DNA of 27,945 bases from Candidatus Hodarchaeota archaeon (GTDB lineage: Archaea; Asgardarchaeota; Heimdallarchaeia; Hodarchaeales; Hodarchaeaceae), in NCBI GenBank assembly GCA_016840305.1, contig JAEOSP010000770.1:1-27945 (forward strand). Direction: 5' to 3'. Below, in pieces: positions 15,835 through 23,658 of this stretch (position 1 is its first letter; every line of letters starts with the position of its first letter). The notes below the pieces were generated by a model that was given only the letters and a program-made list of their open reading frames with translations, had not been told where the DNA came from and searched no databases. The position numbers were made by a program, and so were the translations under genes.

Positions 15835-16161
15835 TCATTTTTCACTGATTGTTTGAATTACATCTTTTAATGAGGCGGAATAGGATTTCAATGCTTTTCT
15901 CCCCTCAGATGTAATCGAAATTACTGTTCTAGGTCGTAGGTTGACAAATGTTTTCAGAGAAAGGATCAATCCATTTGATTCCAATCGTGATAAATGTGTA
16001 TTTAAGTTACCTGATGTTACACCTAGGCCTTTTTGAATTGTAGAAAAAGCTAATTCATTATGAAAATGCAGGAGTATTAGTATCCCAAGTCTCACTGGTT
16101 CGTGAAGCGGAGAGGCAAGTTTTTCCATTAATTCTTCAAGAGAGCTGGGACCAGATTCCAT
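15835..16161 (-). CDS. Winged-helix transcriptional regulator
   Basis: This is a 108-residue single-domain winged-helix protein. HEPVRLGILILLHFHNELAF (20-39) forms the first helices. SGNLNTHLSRLESNGLI is the recognition helix and lead-in to the wing, and RPRTVISITSEGRKAL is the wing and start of the last helix. The pattern fits the small ArsR/MarR-like group of regulators without effector cysteines. It lies 27 bases after a six-TM protein gene. A TATA-like TATTTAAA (plus strand 16187-16194) sits about 29 bases before the ATG, so it might also be expressed from its own leaderless transcript. Regulator plus membrane protein pairs of this kind often control their own operon; that is inference. 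Confidence 0.85.
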   Translation of the reverse strand: MESGPSSLEELMEKLASPLHEPVRLGILILLHFHNELAFSTIQKGLGVTSGNLNTHLSRLESNGLILSLKTFVNLRPRTVISITSEGRKALKSYSASLKDVIQTISEK

Positions 16162-16188
16162 GAAATTATTCGTACTTACTAGAATTAT

Positions 16189-16854
16189 TTAAAGTTTCCC
16201 AGTTTTTAGGTATACGAGAAAGCCTGAAAGAGATAAAGTAACTCCAAGAAAAATGGTGAGAAAAAGCATACCTACTTCATTTGGAATAAAAGTGAACGAG
16301 AGGATTCCAAGAAAGAAGGACATGACTCCAAACAGATTTAAAGCTGTCTTAGTTCTTTTCAGGTTTGTTTCTTGATACAAAATGTGTCCAGACAGTAAAA
16401 AACCCGCTGAACTGATAGTGCCCCATATTAGTGGTATTGCATTCATATTTTTGACCCCTAAGATGAGAATTACTGCTTGTACAACAAAAAATGAGCCAAT
16501 AGCAATTATCCCAATTTTTCGGTATGCCTTGTTCCAGCTAAGGATTCCTGAGGATCCAGTTGTGAGCGTGATGACTGATAAAATTGGGATCGCATATAAT
16601 AACCAAATTGTTGAAAATAGTATTGGTTCATTTATTGGTGAAAGGTCTGGATTACCTGTCATCCCAAACATGAAGAATGTAGGATCAGTACTGAGGAAAC
16701 GATTAATCACATAAGAAATCCAACCTCCAATAATCACGATAAATCCGCTAATGGTCAGAATAAGCAAAAATCGATTATATTCCGCTTTTCGTTCGAACTT
16801 TTGTACTTTTTCAAGAATTTCTATGTGTGGCCTTAATTCTTCCAGAATTGTCAT
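16189..16854 (-). CDS. Six-TM membrane protein of unknown function
   Basis: This 221-residue protein begins with an amphipathic, probably coiled-coil cytoplasmic stretch (LRPHIEILEKVQKFERKAEYN, about residues 7-27, Arg/Lys/Glu rich). Six hydrophobic helices in three pairs follow, the last at 186-215. No catalytic motif or family is recognised. The start is well supported: AGGAGG (plus strand 16862-16867) just upstream of ATG 16854, and a TATA box (plus 16894-16901) about 43 bases from it. It is the first gene of a probable two-gene operon with a winged-helix regulator. It may be a sensor or a stress-related membrane protein, but nothing in the sequence decides this. Confidence 0.75.
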   Translation of the reverse strand: MTILEELRPHIEILEKVQKFERKAEYNRFLLILTISGFIVIIGGWISYVINRFLSTDPTFFMFGMTGNPDLSPINEPILFSTIWLLYAIPILSVITLTTGSSGILSWNKAYRKIGIIAIGSFFVVQAVILILGVKNMNAIPLIWGTISSAGFLLSGHILYQETNLKRTKTALNLFGVMSFFLGILSFTFIPNEVGMLFLTIFLGVTLSLSGFLVYLKTGKL

Positions 16855-16893
16855 TCAGTTTCCTCCTACTTATTCAAAAAGAGAACAACCTTC

Positions 16894-16901
16894 TATATAA
16901 A
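16894..16901 (-). promoter_or_regulatory. TATA box of the six-TM protein operon
   Basis: TTTATATA on the minus strand predicts transcription from near 16871. The short leader contains the strong ribosome binding site AGGAGG. Confidence 0.5.
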
Positions 16902-16937
16902 GTAAGTATAATCTTTCTCTCACAAAGTAAATACTCT

Positions 16938-16986
16938 GAGAAGATAACAAATCCTGAACAGATTTGTATGTCAAAGAAATCTTCTC
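16938..16986. repeat. Nested inverted repeats between two operons
   Basis: An outer pair GAGAAGAT (16938-16945) / ATCTTCTC (16979-16986) encloses an inner pair ACAAATC (16947-16953) / GATTTGT (16961-16967) with a seven-base loop. All arms are perfect. It could be a folded leader or an operator upstream of the six-TM protein promoter. Confidence 0.5.
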
Positions 16987-17000
16987 TTTCCTCTCTAGGT

Positions 17001-17019
17001 AAACAACTTTGATTTGTTT
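17001..17019 (-). terminator. Hairpin downstream of the polyferredoxin gene
   Basis: AAACAA (17001-17006) and TTGTTT (17014-17019) form a six-base stem about 20 bases beyond the minus-strand stop at 17038. The stem is weak, with no long T-run. Confidence 0.3.
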
Positions 17020-17037
17020 GACATATCTAAATTACCA

Positions 17038-17922
17038 TTAAGATTTAAGATCAAATGTAATCGCATCATGAGGACAGATCTCAATACAGCGATTGCAATA
17101 ATAACACTCACCTTTTTTACTATCAGCAGCGGCTTCTTGAGTTGGGCAAACTTTTTCACAGAGGCCACAATCCGTACAATCTTCTGTTCGTAGATACTTT
17201 ATTGCAGAATATTGAGCGAGAAAAGCTGATCCTGCGCCAAAAGGGCATAGAAATCTACAAAATGGTCGATAAAGGAAAATACTCAGAATTCCTACGACTA
17301 ATAAAACAATAAATGGAATTAAAACTATAATTTCAAATGATTGTAAATATGAAAACCCAGAAAAAGGGTTAATCATCGGTAGAATGGATAAACTGAATAC
17401 ACTAGATAAGAAGAATAAAAATGCAAGCGAAAACCATCGTACTTTTGATGCCGAACTAGTTGTGAAGTCAAAATGAAATCTATTCTGCTTTTGGCTCTTA
17501 ATATCCGATTTAAAGTTAATTTTTGAAAGAAGTTCCTGAAGAGCTCCAAGGGGGCATGCATATCCACAGAAAATTCTGCCGAAAAGCAGAGATGAACCTA
17601 TTAACAGTCCAAAAATGGCATAGGCATGTAATAAGTGTGATAAATCACCTCTATCGCTAATTATGTTAAGAGTACGTTCGATGGGTATAGAAACATTTGG
17701 TATTCCACCTAGTATAACACCAGTAAAAGATATAGTGATGAAATAAACTAAAATACTAACTTTTCCCTTTATTACTTTTGTATCAATAAGTACTAATCCT
17801 AATACAAAAATAACTATCCAGAATAAAATCATCGCACCAGCTGTATCAGGTAGCATAGTTTCAAATTGAAGGAGCATGCGAAAGAATTCCACTAAAGAGA
17901 TAAGAGAGATTGATTTCCCCAA
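17038..17922 (-). CDS. NapH-like membrane polyferredoxin
   Basis: This protein (up to 294 residues) is of the NapH/MauN/PceC type. It has about five TM helices, two membrane-proximal CxxxCP motifs (Cys119/Cys123 in FCGYACPLGA, Cys222/Cys226 in FCRFLCPFGA), then two C-terminal 4Fe-4S clusters (Cys249, 252, 255, 259 and Cys273, 276, 279, 283). Relatives pass electrons between quinones or flavoproteins and a partner reductase. No partner (NapG, flavin-binding or reductase gene) lies in this window. The start is uncertain: TTG 17922 gives the full length, but a TATA-like element at about 17929-17938 is too close to it, so ATG 17877 may be the true start. A terminator separates it from the paralog pair upstream. 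Confidence 0.88.
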   Translation of the reverse strand: MGKSISLISLVEFFRMLLQFETMLPDTAGAMILFWIVIFVLGLVLIDTKVIKGKVSILVYFITISFTGVILGGIPNVSIPIERTLNIISDRGDLSHLLHAYAIFGLLIGSSLLFGRIFCGYACPLGALQELLSKINFKSDIKSQKQNRFHFDFTTSSASKVRWFSLAFLFFLSSVFSLSILPMINPFSGFSYLQSFEIIVLIPFIVLLVVGILSIFLYRPFCRFLCPFGAGSAFLAQYSAIKYLRTEDCTDCGLCEKVCPTQEAAADSKKGECYYCNRCIEICPHDAITFDLKS

Positions 17923-17970
17923 TAAGTGTAAATATAATAAAATATGTAGTTACCAGAAAGGAACCTACAA

Positions 17971-17999
17971 CGAAAAAAGAAAGAGTGGGAGAATCCCAC
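17971..17999 (-). terminator. Strong intrinsic-type terminator after the paralog pair
   Basis: On the minus strand, GTGGGA, a three-base loop and TCCCAC (plus 17985-17999) are followed by TCTTTCTTTTTT. It lies five bases beyond the stop of the second paralog and suggests that transcription of the pair ends before the polyferredoxin gene. Confidence 0.65.
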
Positions 18000-18003
18000 A
18001 ATT

Positions 18004-18819
18004 TCAAACTACTTTAGAAACTACCAAACGTTCCCAGAGCTTAGGCCAGATACACAAAAGAAATATTGGGAGACTTAACAACGGTGCGCCAAAGAACATT
18101 GAAAAACTACCTTTATCAATGGTATTTAAAATAGCTAGAGGCATAGCTACGAAAGCAAAAAGAGCAGCTCCAATTCCAACATATCTTAACCAAGTAGTTT
18201 TGGGATGAAGAATAATTCCTGCTGTCAGGATTCCATATCCGAAAGAAGCTACCCAGTTCATTCGTTGAGTTACAACATAGATTGGACCTCCAGTTGCTAC
18301 ACGAACAGGATCTGAGATGGTACCTAAAATACGATTAGTTCCTGCAATACCATTCATAAAACTCATGACAAATGCCATACCAGCTAGTAATGCAAAGATA
18401 ACTCGACTCCAATTGATTTCTCCAATTTTAACAAGGAGAGGGAAGTAGATGATCAGATTTGGTAAGAAAATGATTATCCACGCGGGAGCCATCCCAACTG
18501 ACATTGCAGGTATACATGCCCAGAAAGCTCCTTGTAGAGCCAAGATATTAGCAACGACCGAGAGATAAAAAGCCCAGTCCAAATCAGAATAGTAACCAAT
18601 GGCACTAATCAAGTACAAGAGTCCTGCGATTACGCTAATATCTGCAATAACTGGAAAAAAAAACACAATGATTGAATCACAACCTGATCCAGCAAGTAGA
18701 GCTACTTGATAGGGTTCATAAAAAATGATAAACAGAACCCATGTACCAGCAATACCAAGAACAGCACCTATGGAACTAAGTAATATTCCGAGATTTTTCT
18801 TATCCATATCATGTTCCAC
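18004..18819 (-). CDS. Multi-TM membrane protein, tandem paralog 2
   Basis: This 271-residue protein has about eight hydrophobic helices and little else outside the membrane. It is clearly paralogous to the gene just upstream: both share IAGTWVLFIIFYEPYQ-like, MAFVMSFMNGIAGTNRILG, IYVVTQRMNWVASFGYG and AILNTIDKG-F-SMFF segments. Conserved polar residues inside membrane spans (the N-G-x-A-x-T-N-R and Q-R-x-N-W motifs) suggest a transport or binding role, but no known family is recognised. Its start (ATG 18819, or Met5 in MEHDMDKK) is eight bases after the stop of the upstream paralog, so the two are co-transcribed. An intrinsic-type terminator follows. Confidence 0.82.
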   Translation of the reverse strand: MEHDMDKKNLGILLSSIGAVLGIAGTWVLFIIFYEPYQVALLAGSGCDSIIVFFFPVIADISVIAGLLYLISAIGYYSDLDWAFYLSVVANILALQGAFWACIPAMSVGMAPAWIIIFLPNLIIYFPLLVKIGEINWSRVIFALLAGMAFVMSFMNGIAGTNRILGTISDPVRVATGGPIYVVTQRMNWVASFGYGILTAGIILHPKTTWLRYVGIGAALFAFVAMPLAILNTIDKGSFSMFFGAPLLSLPIFLLCIWPKLWERLVVSKVV

Positions 18820-18827
18820 CTGAATGA

Positions 18828-19679
18828 TTAAGTAACCTCTGCCTTAACAAGTCGATTCCATAATTTCGGCCAGAGAAAAATTATCAATAGAGGAATTGAG
18901 AGTACTGGTGCGAAAAAGAACATAGATATTTCTCCACCCTTATCAATAGTATTAAGAATTGCTAATGGCATTCCACCTAACAAACAGAGTACAGCTGATC
19001 CAATCCCAATAAATCGAACCCATTCTTTTTCATTGAGAAGTACAATGCAGTAAGTTACTGCAGCATAACCAAATGCAGCTATCCAATTAATACGTTGTGA
19101 AAGCACGTAAATCGGAGCAGCTATTTCTAAATTACCTGTAACTCGACCAGCATTAACTCCGAGTATTCGATTGGTTGATGCTACGCCGTTCATAAAAGAC
19201 ATGACAAAAGCTATACCGACGGTTAGAGCCAGTAAAACTTGTTTCCAAGATGTATCTCCTACGTATAATAAGAAAACAAAGAATAAGAGCAGGTTTGGAA
19301 GGAAAATTGTTGGTAAATAGACTGGAGGTTGTGAGACAGTGATAGCTGGTATAAATGGCCAGAAACCAGCAAGTAAGCCTAAAATATTTGCAATTATTGC
19401 CGTAGGAAAAGCCCACTTTGTTTCATAGAAAAAACCCATACTACTCAATAAATACAGAATACCGCTGATTATTCCAAAATCGGCAATTATAGGTAAAAAA
19501 GCTACTATTATAGCATCTGTACCAACACCTGCAGGTGGAGGAGCAAGCATAGCCGCTTGGTAAGGTTCGTAATACATTACGAATAATAACCAGTGACCAG
19601 CAACGCCAAGGATACCACCTATGGCACTAAGGAGGATCCCTACGAATTTCTTTTTCTTATCAATAATCATAACAATCAC
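18828..19679 (-). CDS. Multi-TM membrane protein, tandem paralog 1
   Basis: This is a 283-residue relative of the following gene, first in a two-gene operon. It has about eight TM helices. Compared with its paralog it has a short Pro/Gly insertion (PPPAGVGTD) after the first helix and slightly longer loops. It shares FMNGVASTNRILG, IYVLSQRINWIAAFGYA and LAILNTIDKGGEISMFF. The frame starts at GTG 19679; ATG 19670 (MIIDKKKK) is a likely alternative and neither has a clear ribosome binding site. It is divergent from the winged-helix fusion gene at 19811, with about 130 bases of shared upstream DNA, so that regulator-like protein may act here. Function unknown. Confidence 0.82.
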   Translation of the reverse strand: MIVMIIDKKKKFVGILLSAIGGILGVAGHWLLFVMYYEPYQAAMLAPPPAGVGTDAIIVAFLPIIADFGIISGILYLLSSMGFFYETKWAFPTAIIANILGLLAGFWPFIPAITVSQPPVYLPTIFLPNLLLFFVFLLYVGDTSWKQVLLALTVGIAFVMSFMNGVASTNRILGVNAGRVTGNLEIAAPIYVLSQRINWIAAFGYAAVTYCIVLLNEKEWVRFIGIGSAVLCLLGGMPLAILNTIDKGGEISMFFFAPVLSIPLLIIFLWPKLWNRLVKAEVT

Positions 19680-19810
19680 AATTTTTCATTAATGAAAGGT
19701 TGTGCTGAAAATATTTTCTCTTGGTTAAAAAAGTTTTCCACCGCGAATTTTTTACCTTAAATTCACAAAATTAATAAACACAATCTTTGTTTTTATAGAA
19801 TCGACGAAGT

Positions 19811-20797
19811 ATGAGTAGTGATAATTTACCTATGAGGGAGTTATTAGATCTTAAAGCAAGTCAAATAATCCTTCTAAACGCTATTAATGAGGAGTCGCGC
19901 ACCAGTAGAGAAGTTGTAGATCATTTTATGATCAATTATCCAGAATATTATTCCAATTCCCAACAAGGGAAAGAACAGGGGTTATTAACAAGCGAGCAGC
20001 TCTTCCCAATGATACGTTATCTCGGAAGAAAAGATTTTATTAAACGTGATACTAGCCAACGATGGATGATTACTCGAAAGGGAAGAAGTGCTCTTCTGCA
20101 AAATACTTTTCTAACATTTAGAAACGTAATGCGTATTATCGCTGATCCTTATGAAAAGCAGCTACTTCCTCCCAATATGAGTTTGGACAGCTGTAAAGCA
20201 AATGTTTGCCTCTCTATCGAACCGCTTAGATTTCCTTCTTTCCCTTCTACTGTTACAAAAAGAAGACTTCAGAATTTACAGCCAAGCACTTTCTATTTAA
20301 TTGATTTAGGTATTGAAAATTATGAGAATAAATTGAAAGACCTACTTTACATGAATGATTATCTGAATGGTCTAACCACAGATGTGAATACAATTATTGG
20401 TGAATTTACTGATAGATTTGTTTGTCTTAATAACGATTCAAAGCAACTTACAAATGAAATAGCCGATGAGAGTGTAGATTTTCTATTTGCACAATTCATC
20501 TTTGTTGCTAAGAATCCTAAGTTGGTACTGAAAGAAATTTTTCGTGTTTTGAAGCCAGGTCAATATTGTAATATGATGGATTACACATCTGATAAGTCTC
20601 TATTTCATACGTACCAAAATAAGATATTTACCTCTCATGATGTAGATATCCCATCAAATTATCAGAAAATATTGAATCCGACTGTTCCTCTCACAAAAGA
20701 AACGATCATAAATACTATAAATGATTTTAAATTCAAAATTGTCCAGGAGATCGATGTTTCTAATCTACCTCGCTTTCTTCTTCAGAAATCTGCTTGA
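19811..20797 (+). CDS. Winged-helix / methyltransferase-like fusion protein
   Basis: This 328-residue protein has an N-terminal winged-helix-like domain (about 10-100): LKASQIILLNAINEESRTSR, EQLFPMIRYLGRKDFIKRD and RWMITRKGRSALL. The C-terminal part (about 155-325) resembles a class I SAM-dependent methyltransferase late in the fold: ESVDFLFAQFIFVAKNPKLV and LKEIFRVLKPGQY (241-252) match the region after motif III and the usual L-K-P-G. The glycine-rich SAM loop expected near residue 163 reads YLIDLGIENYENK, lacking the GxGxG pattern. So it may be a regulator with a repurposed methyltransferase domain that no longer binds SAM normally. Leader and ribosome binding site are minimal. Confidence 0.7.
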   Translation: MSSDNLPMRELLDLKASQIILLNAINEESRTSREVVDHFMINYPEYYSNSQQGKEQGLLTSEQLFPMIRYLGRKDFIKRDTSQRWMITRKGRSALLQNTFLTFRNVMRIIADPYEKQLLPPNMSLDSCKANVCLSIEPLRFPSFPSTVTKRRLQNLQPSTFYLIDLGIENYENKLKDLLYMNDYLNGLTTDVNTIIGEFTDRFVCLNNDSKQLTNEIADESVDFLFAQFIFVAKNPKLVLKEIFRVLKPGQYCNMMDYTSDKSLFHTYQNKIFTSHDVDIPSNYQKILNPTVPLTKETIINTINDFKFKIVQEIDVSNLPRFLLQKSA

Positions 20798-20880
20798 GTG
20801 TTGGAATATCGCTGAGTCGTTAAGGACAATCAAAAGTTAAAATTTGAAATCAAGATCTGCATCAATCAAAAATATGATAT

Positions 20881-20956
20881 AAGGAGGATAGTGTGTAAAA
20901 AAGTAATAAAAAAAATACGAATATACGGTTTCAATTTTGAAGTTAAGAATAAATAA
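20881..20956 (+). other. Strong SD followed by a 21-codon leader frame
   Basis: AAGGAGG (20881-20887) is the strongest ribosome binding site near this gene, yet the secreted protein's start (TTG 20937) is about 50 bases away. A GTG at 20891 opens a 21-codon frame to TAA 20954-20956 in a different frame, overlapping the signal-peptide start. It may be a translated leader, or an indel in the adjacent A-run. Confidence 0.35.
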
Positions 20957-22490
20957 TTTCTCTAAATCCGTTTTCTTTCTATCAATGTGCTTACTCCTCC
21001 CAATAGTTGAAGTATATGGTAATAATTCCTTAATTGTTGATTATTCGACCTATTTGGGAGGAAATGGAACCGAAGGCCACGGCATTTTATTTCTTAATGA
21101 CTCAAATCAACTTATAATAGTTTCAGAAACATCCAGTACAGATTATCCTTTAATAAATCCATACCAAGATACAAACAAGGGAGAAAGAGATATAATAATT
21201 ACCTCACTAGATTTAGATGAAAATATATTGACCTATTCAACCTACTTTGGTGGAAATGGAGATGATTTTGTTTCTGGTTCTACAATGAATTCTAATAGAC
21301 AGATCATAATTGTAGGGGTTACAGACTCGAGTGATTTTCCTTTAATCAATTCGCTTTCAATTAATTCAACAGGTGAAAAACATATTTTCATAGTCATTTT
21401 TGATCTGGAAACAGCAAATTTCACCTTTTCTTCCTTATTAGGGCCTGCAAGTGATTTTTATAGTATCAATGTGTGCACTGATTCTAATGATAACATAATT
21501 GTAACAGGCGCAACAGATTCAGAGGATTTCTATGTATATAATGCTTATCAACCTACCTTATATGGAGATTGTGACGGATTTATAATGAAATTAGCTTCTG
21601 ATGGTCAAGAAATCTTATTTTCAACCTTTATTGGTGGATTGGCAGATGAGTCTATCAAATCAGTTACAACTGATAGTCAAGATAATGTTATATTCATAGG
21701 AGTCACCGGCTCAATTGATTTTCCAACTATCAATGCTTATACACCTGATAAGAGTGAATCAATATGGGATGTTTTTTTAGCAAAGATGTCTGTTGATGGT
21801 CAACAGTTAGTATTTTCGACTTTTCATGGTGGAACACGACCATGGGGGCCACAATGCGTTATATGTGATAGTTTGAATAATATAATCATCACAGGAGAAA
21901 CAGATTCAATAGATTTTCCCCTGGTTCATGCACTACAATCCACTTACGGTGGAGGGTCATATGATGTTTTTCTTTCAAAATTTGATTCCAATGCTTCAAA
22001 AATTGAATTTTCAACTTTCCTTGGGGGGTCAAATAGCGAAACTCCTATCTCTCTTCATCTTCATAATGATAATTATATATTTCTAACTGGCTGTACTGAT
22101 TCTGTAGGATTTCCAAATGTGAATTCCTATCAATCAAATAAAGATGGTGGTACTGATGGATTTCTGACCTTAATATCAGCCAATGGGCAAAAAATCATAT
22201 TTTCAAGCTTCTTTGGCGGAATAAGCTCAGATTTTGTTACTGATTTGATGTTATTACCAGATGATAATAGTTCTTTTATTATAACTGGGCACTCAGACTC
22301 TATGGATTTACCTATGATCGAATCTTACCAAAATTCATATGGTGGTGGAGAATTTGATTTATTCATTACTAAATGTTCATATGAGTTATCATTGCTTTCG
22401 ACGGACGATGTCCAAATTTCTACACCTGAACTTTTTGCAGGAATCTTTGTTTTAGCTTTGATTACTAAGCTGAGAAAAAAAGAAAAATGA
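20937..22490 (+). CDS. Secreted SBBP-repeat beta-propeller protein
   Basis: This is a 517-residue secreted protein. Residues 1-28 are a clear signal peptide (basic MKLRINNFSK, hydrophobic core, likely cut after VYG). Seven SBBP-type repeats follow, each beginning with an F/Y-S-T/S-x-x-G-G unit (first at about 36, second at 99, third at 163) and ending in a D-F-P-x-x-N-x-Y-Q unit, so a seven-bladed propeller is predicted. The end TPELFAGIFVLALITKLRKKEK is a membrane anchor with basic tail. TTG 20937 is the only start that keeps the whole signal peptide. The secernin gene begins six bases after its stop. Likely a cell-surface binding or structural protein. Confidence 0.85.
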   Translation: MKLRINNFSKSVFFLSMCLLLPIVEVYGNNSLIVDYSTYLGGNGTEGHGILFLNDSNQLIIVSETSSTDYPLINPYQDTNKGERDIIITSLDLDENILTYSTYFGGNGDDFVSGSTMNSNRQIIIVGVTDSSDFPLINSLSINSTGEKHIFIVIFDLETANFTFSSLLGPASDFYSINVCTDSNDNIIVTGATDSEDFYVYNAYQPTLYGDCDGFIMKLASDGQEILFSTFIGGLADESIKSVTTDSQDNVIFIGVTGSIDFPTINAYTPDKSESIWDVFLAKMSVDGQQLVFSTFHGGTRPWGPQCVICDSLNNIIITGETDSIDFPLVHALQSTYGGGSYDVFLSKFDSNASKIEFSTFLGGSNSETPISLHLHNDNYIFLTGCTDSVGFPNVNSYQSNKDGGTDGFLTLISANGQKIIFSSFFGGISSDFVTDLMLLPDDNSSFIITGHSDSMDLPMIESYQNSYGGGEFDLFITKCSYELSLLSTDDVQISTPELFAGIFVLALITKLRKKEK

Positions 22491-22496
22491 TTTTCA

Positions 22497-23642
22497 ATGT
22501 GCGATACTTTTGTAGCATTATCAGAAGCAACCGTTGATGGTTCGGTAATATTTGGTAAAAATAGTGATCGTCCTTACTCTGAAATACAAAACATTACTTT
22601 CTATCCTCATGAAGAGCATATCAGAGAAACAGAGCTTCAATGTACATATATTAAGATTCCACAAGTTGAAGAAACGAATGCTGTATTACTTTCTCAACCT
22701 TTTTGGATGTTCGGAGCAGAAATGGGCGCTAATGAGTATGGGGTGGTCATCGGTAATGAAGCAGTCTGGACTCGTGAAAAGCTTGATCCACCTGCGCTTT
22801 TAGGAATGGATTTACTCCGATTAGCATTAGAACGCTCTCAAACTGCACGTAATGGACTTGAGATAATCGTTGAATTACTAGAATTATATGGTCAAGGAGG
22901 AGCATGTGCAGAAAATGATGCCTCTTTAAATTACCACAACTCGTTCTTATTAGTAGATAAAACAGAGGCTTGGGTGTTAGAAACAGCAGGAAAGTGGTGG
23001 GTTGCAGAGCGAGTAAAAGAATCAACAAGAAATATCTCAAACAATTTATCAATAAGAACAAATTTCGATATAACAGCTGAGGGAATTGAAGATTATGCAG
23101 CAGAAAAAGGATATTCTGAAACAACAAAACCATTTGATTTTGCCAAAGCTTTTGGCGCAAACTGGAGAGAATGCAGTCCTTATTCACGTGAAGGGATAGG
23201 AAGAAGAGCATTACATGATGAAAGTGGTAACATATCTCCATTAACAATGATGAGGTTATTAAGGAATTGTGAAAGTGGTATATGTATGCATGGAGGTTTT
23301 AGAAGCACTGCATCAATGGTTTCCCAACTATTTTCTTCAGAAAAAGATATACATTGGATGATTGGCACACCTCATCCGTGCAAAAGCTTATTTAAGCCAA
23401 TCAAATTCCCGATAACTTCACTTAGTCCATATCAACCTGCTACAAAACAACCTGATCCAAAGTCAATTTGGTGGACTCATACCAAAATCACAGAGGGTAG
23501 ATCAACTAAATTTCCAAACTGGGAGAAATTTGAGAAAGAACTGTTTTCAAATATTCAAGGAGCAAATGATGAACAATTCAGGAGTATTCAGGAACAAGCA
23601 TTTCGTACTGAGTATGATCAAATTTGTCAAACGAAAGTCTAA
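22497..23642 (+). CDS. Secernin-like C69-family peptidase
   Basis: This is a 381-residue secernin/C69 protein (Ntn-hydrolase fold). The N-terminus MCDTFVALSEATVDGSVIFG with GKNSDRP is the family signature; Cys2, exposed by Met removal, is the expected nucleophile. Other typical parts are MGANEYGVVIGNEAVWT, the Gly/Cys segment GQGGACAEND, NSFLLVDKTEAWVLETAGKW and the late segment GICMHGG. Length fits animal secernins (about 400). There is no signal peptide, so it is cytosolic. It is the middle gene of a probable operon, six bases after the propeller gene and 16 bases before the MFS gene. Dipeptidase or amidase activity is inferred; substrate unknown. Confidence 0.92.
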   Translation: MCDTFVALSEATVDGSVIFGKNSDRPYSEIQNITFYPHEEHIRETELQCTYIKIPQVEETNAVLLSQPFWMFGAEMGANEYGVVIGNEAVWTREKLDPPALLGMDLLRLALERSQTARNGLEIIVELLELYGQGGACAENDASLNYHNSFLLVDKTEAWVLETAGKWWVAERVKESTRNISNNLSIRTNFDITAEGIEDYAAEKGYSETTKPFDFAKAFGANWRECSPYSREGIGRRALHDESGNISPLTMMRLLRNCESGICMHGGFRSTASMVSQLFSSEKDIHWMIGTPHPCKSLFKPIKFPITSLSPYQPATKQPDPKSIWWTHTKITEGRSTKFPNWEKFEKELFSNIQGANDEQFRSIQEQAFRTEYDQICQTKV

Positions 23643-23658
23643 ATATAAATAAAGAAGT

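Noticed and set aside
22747..23247. 166-codon open frame on the minus strand
   Set aside because: It is antisense to the well-supported secernin gene and has a Leu/Phe/His-rich composition without any domain.
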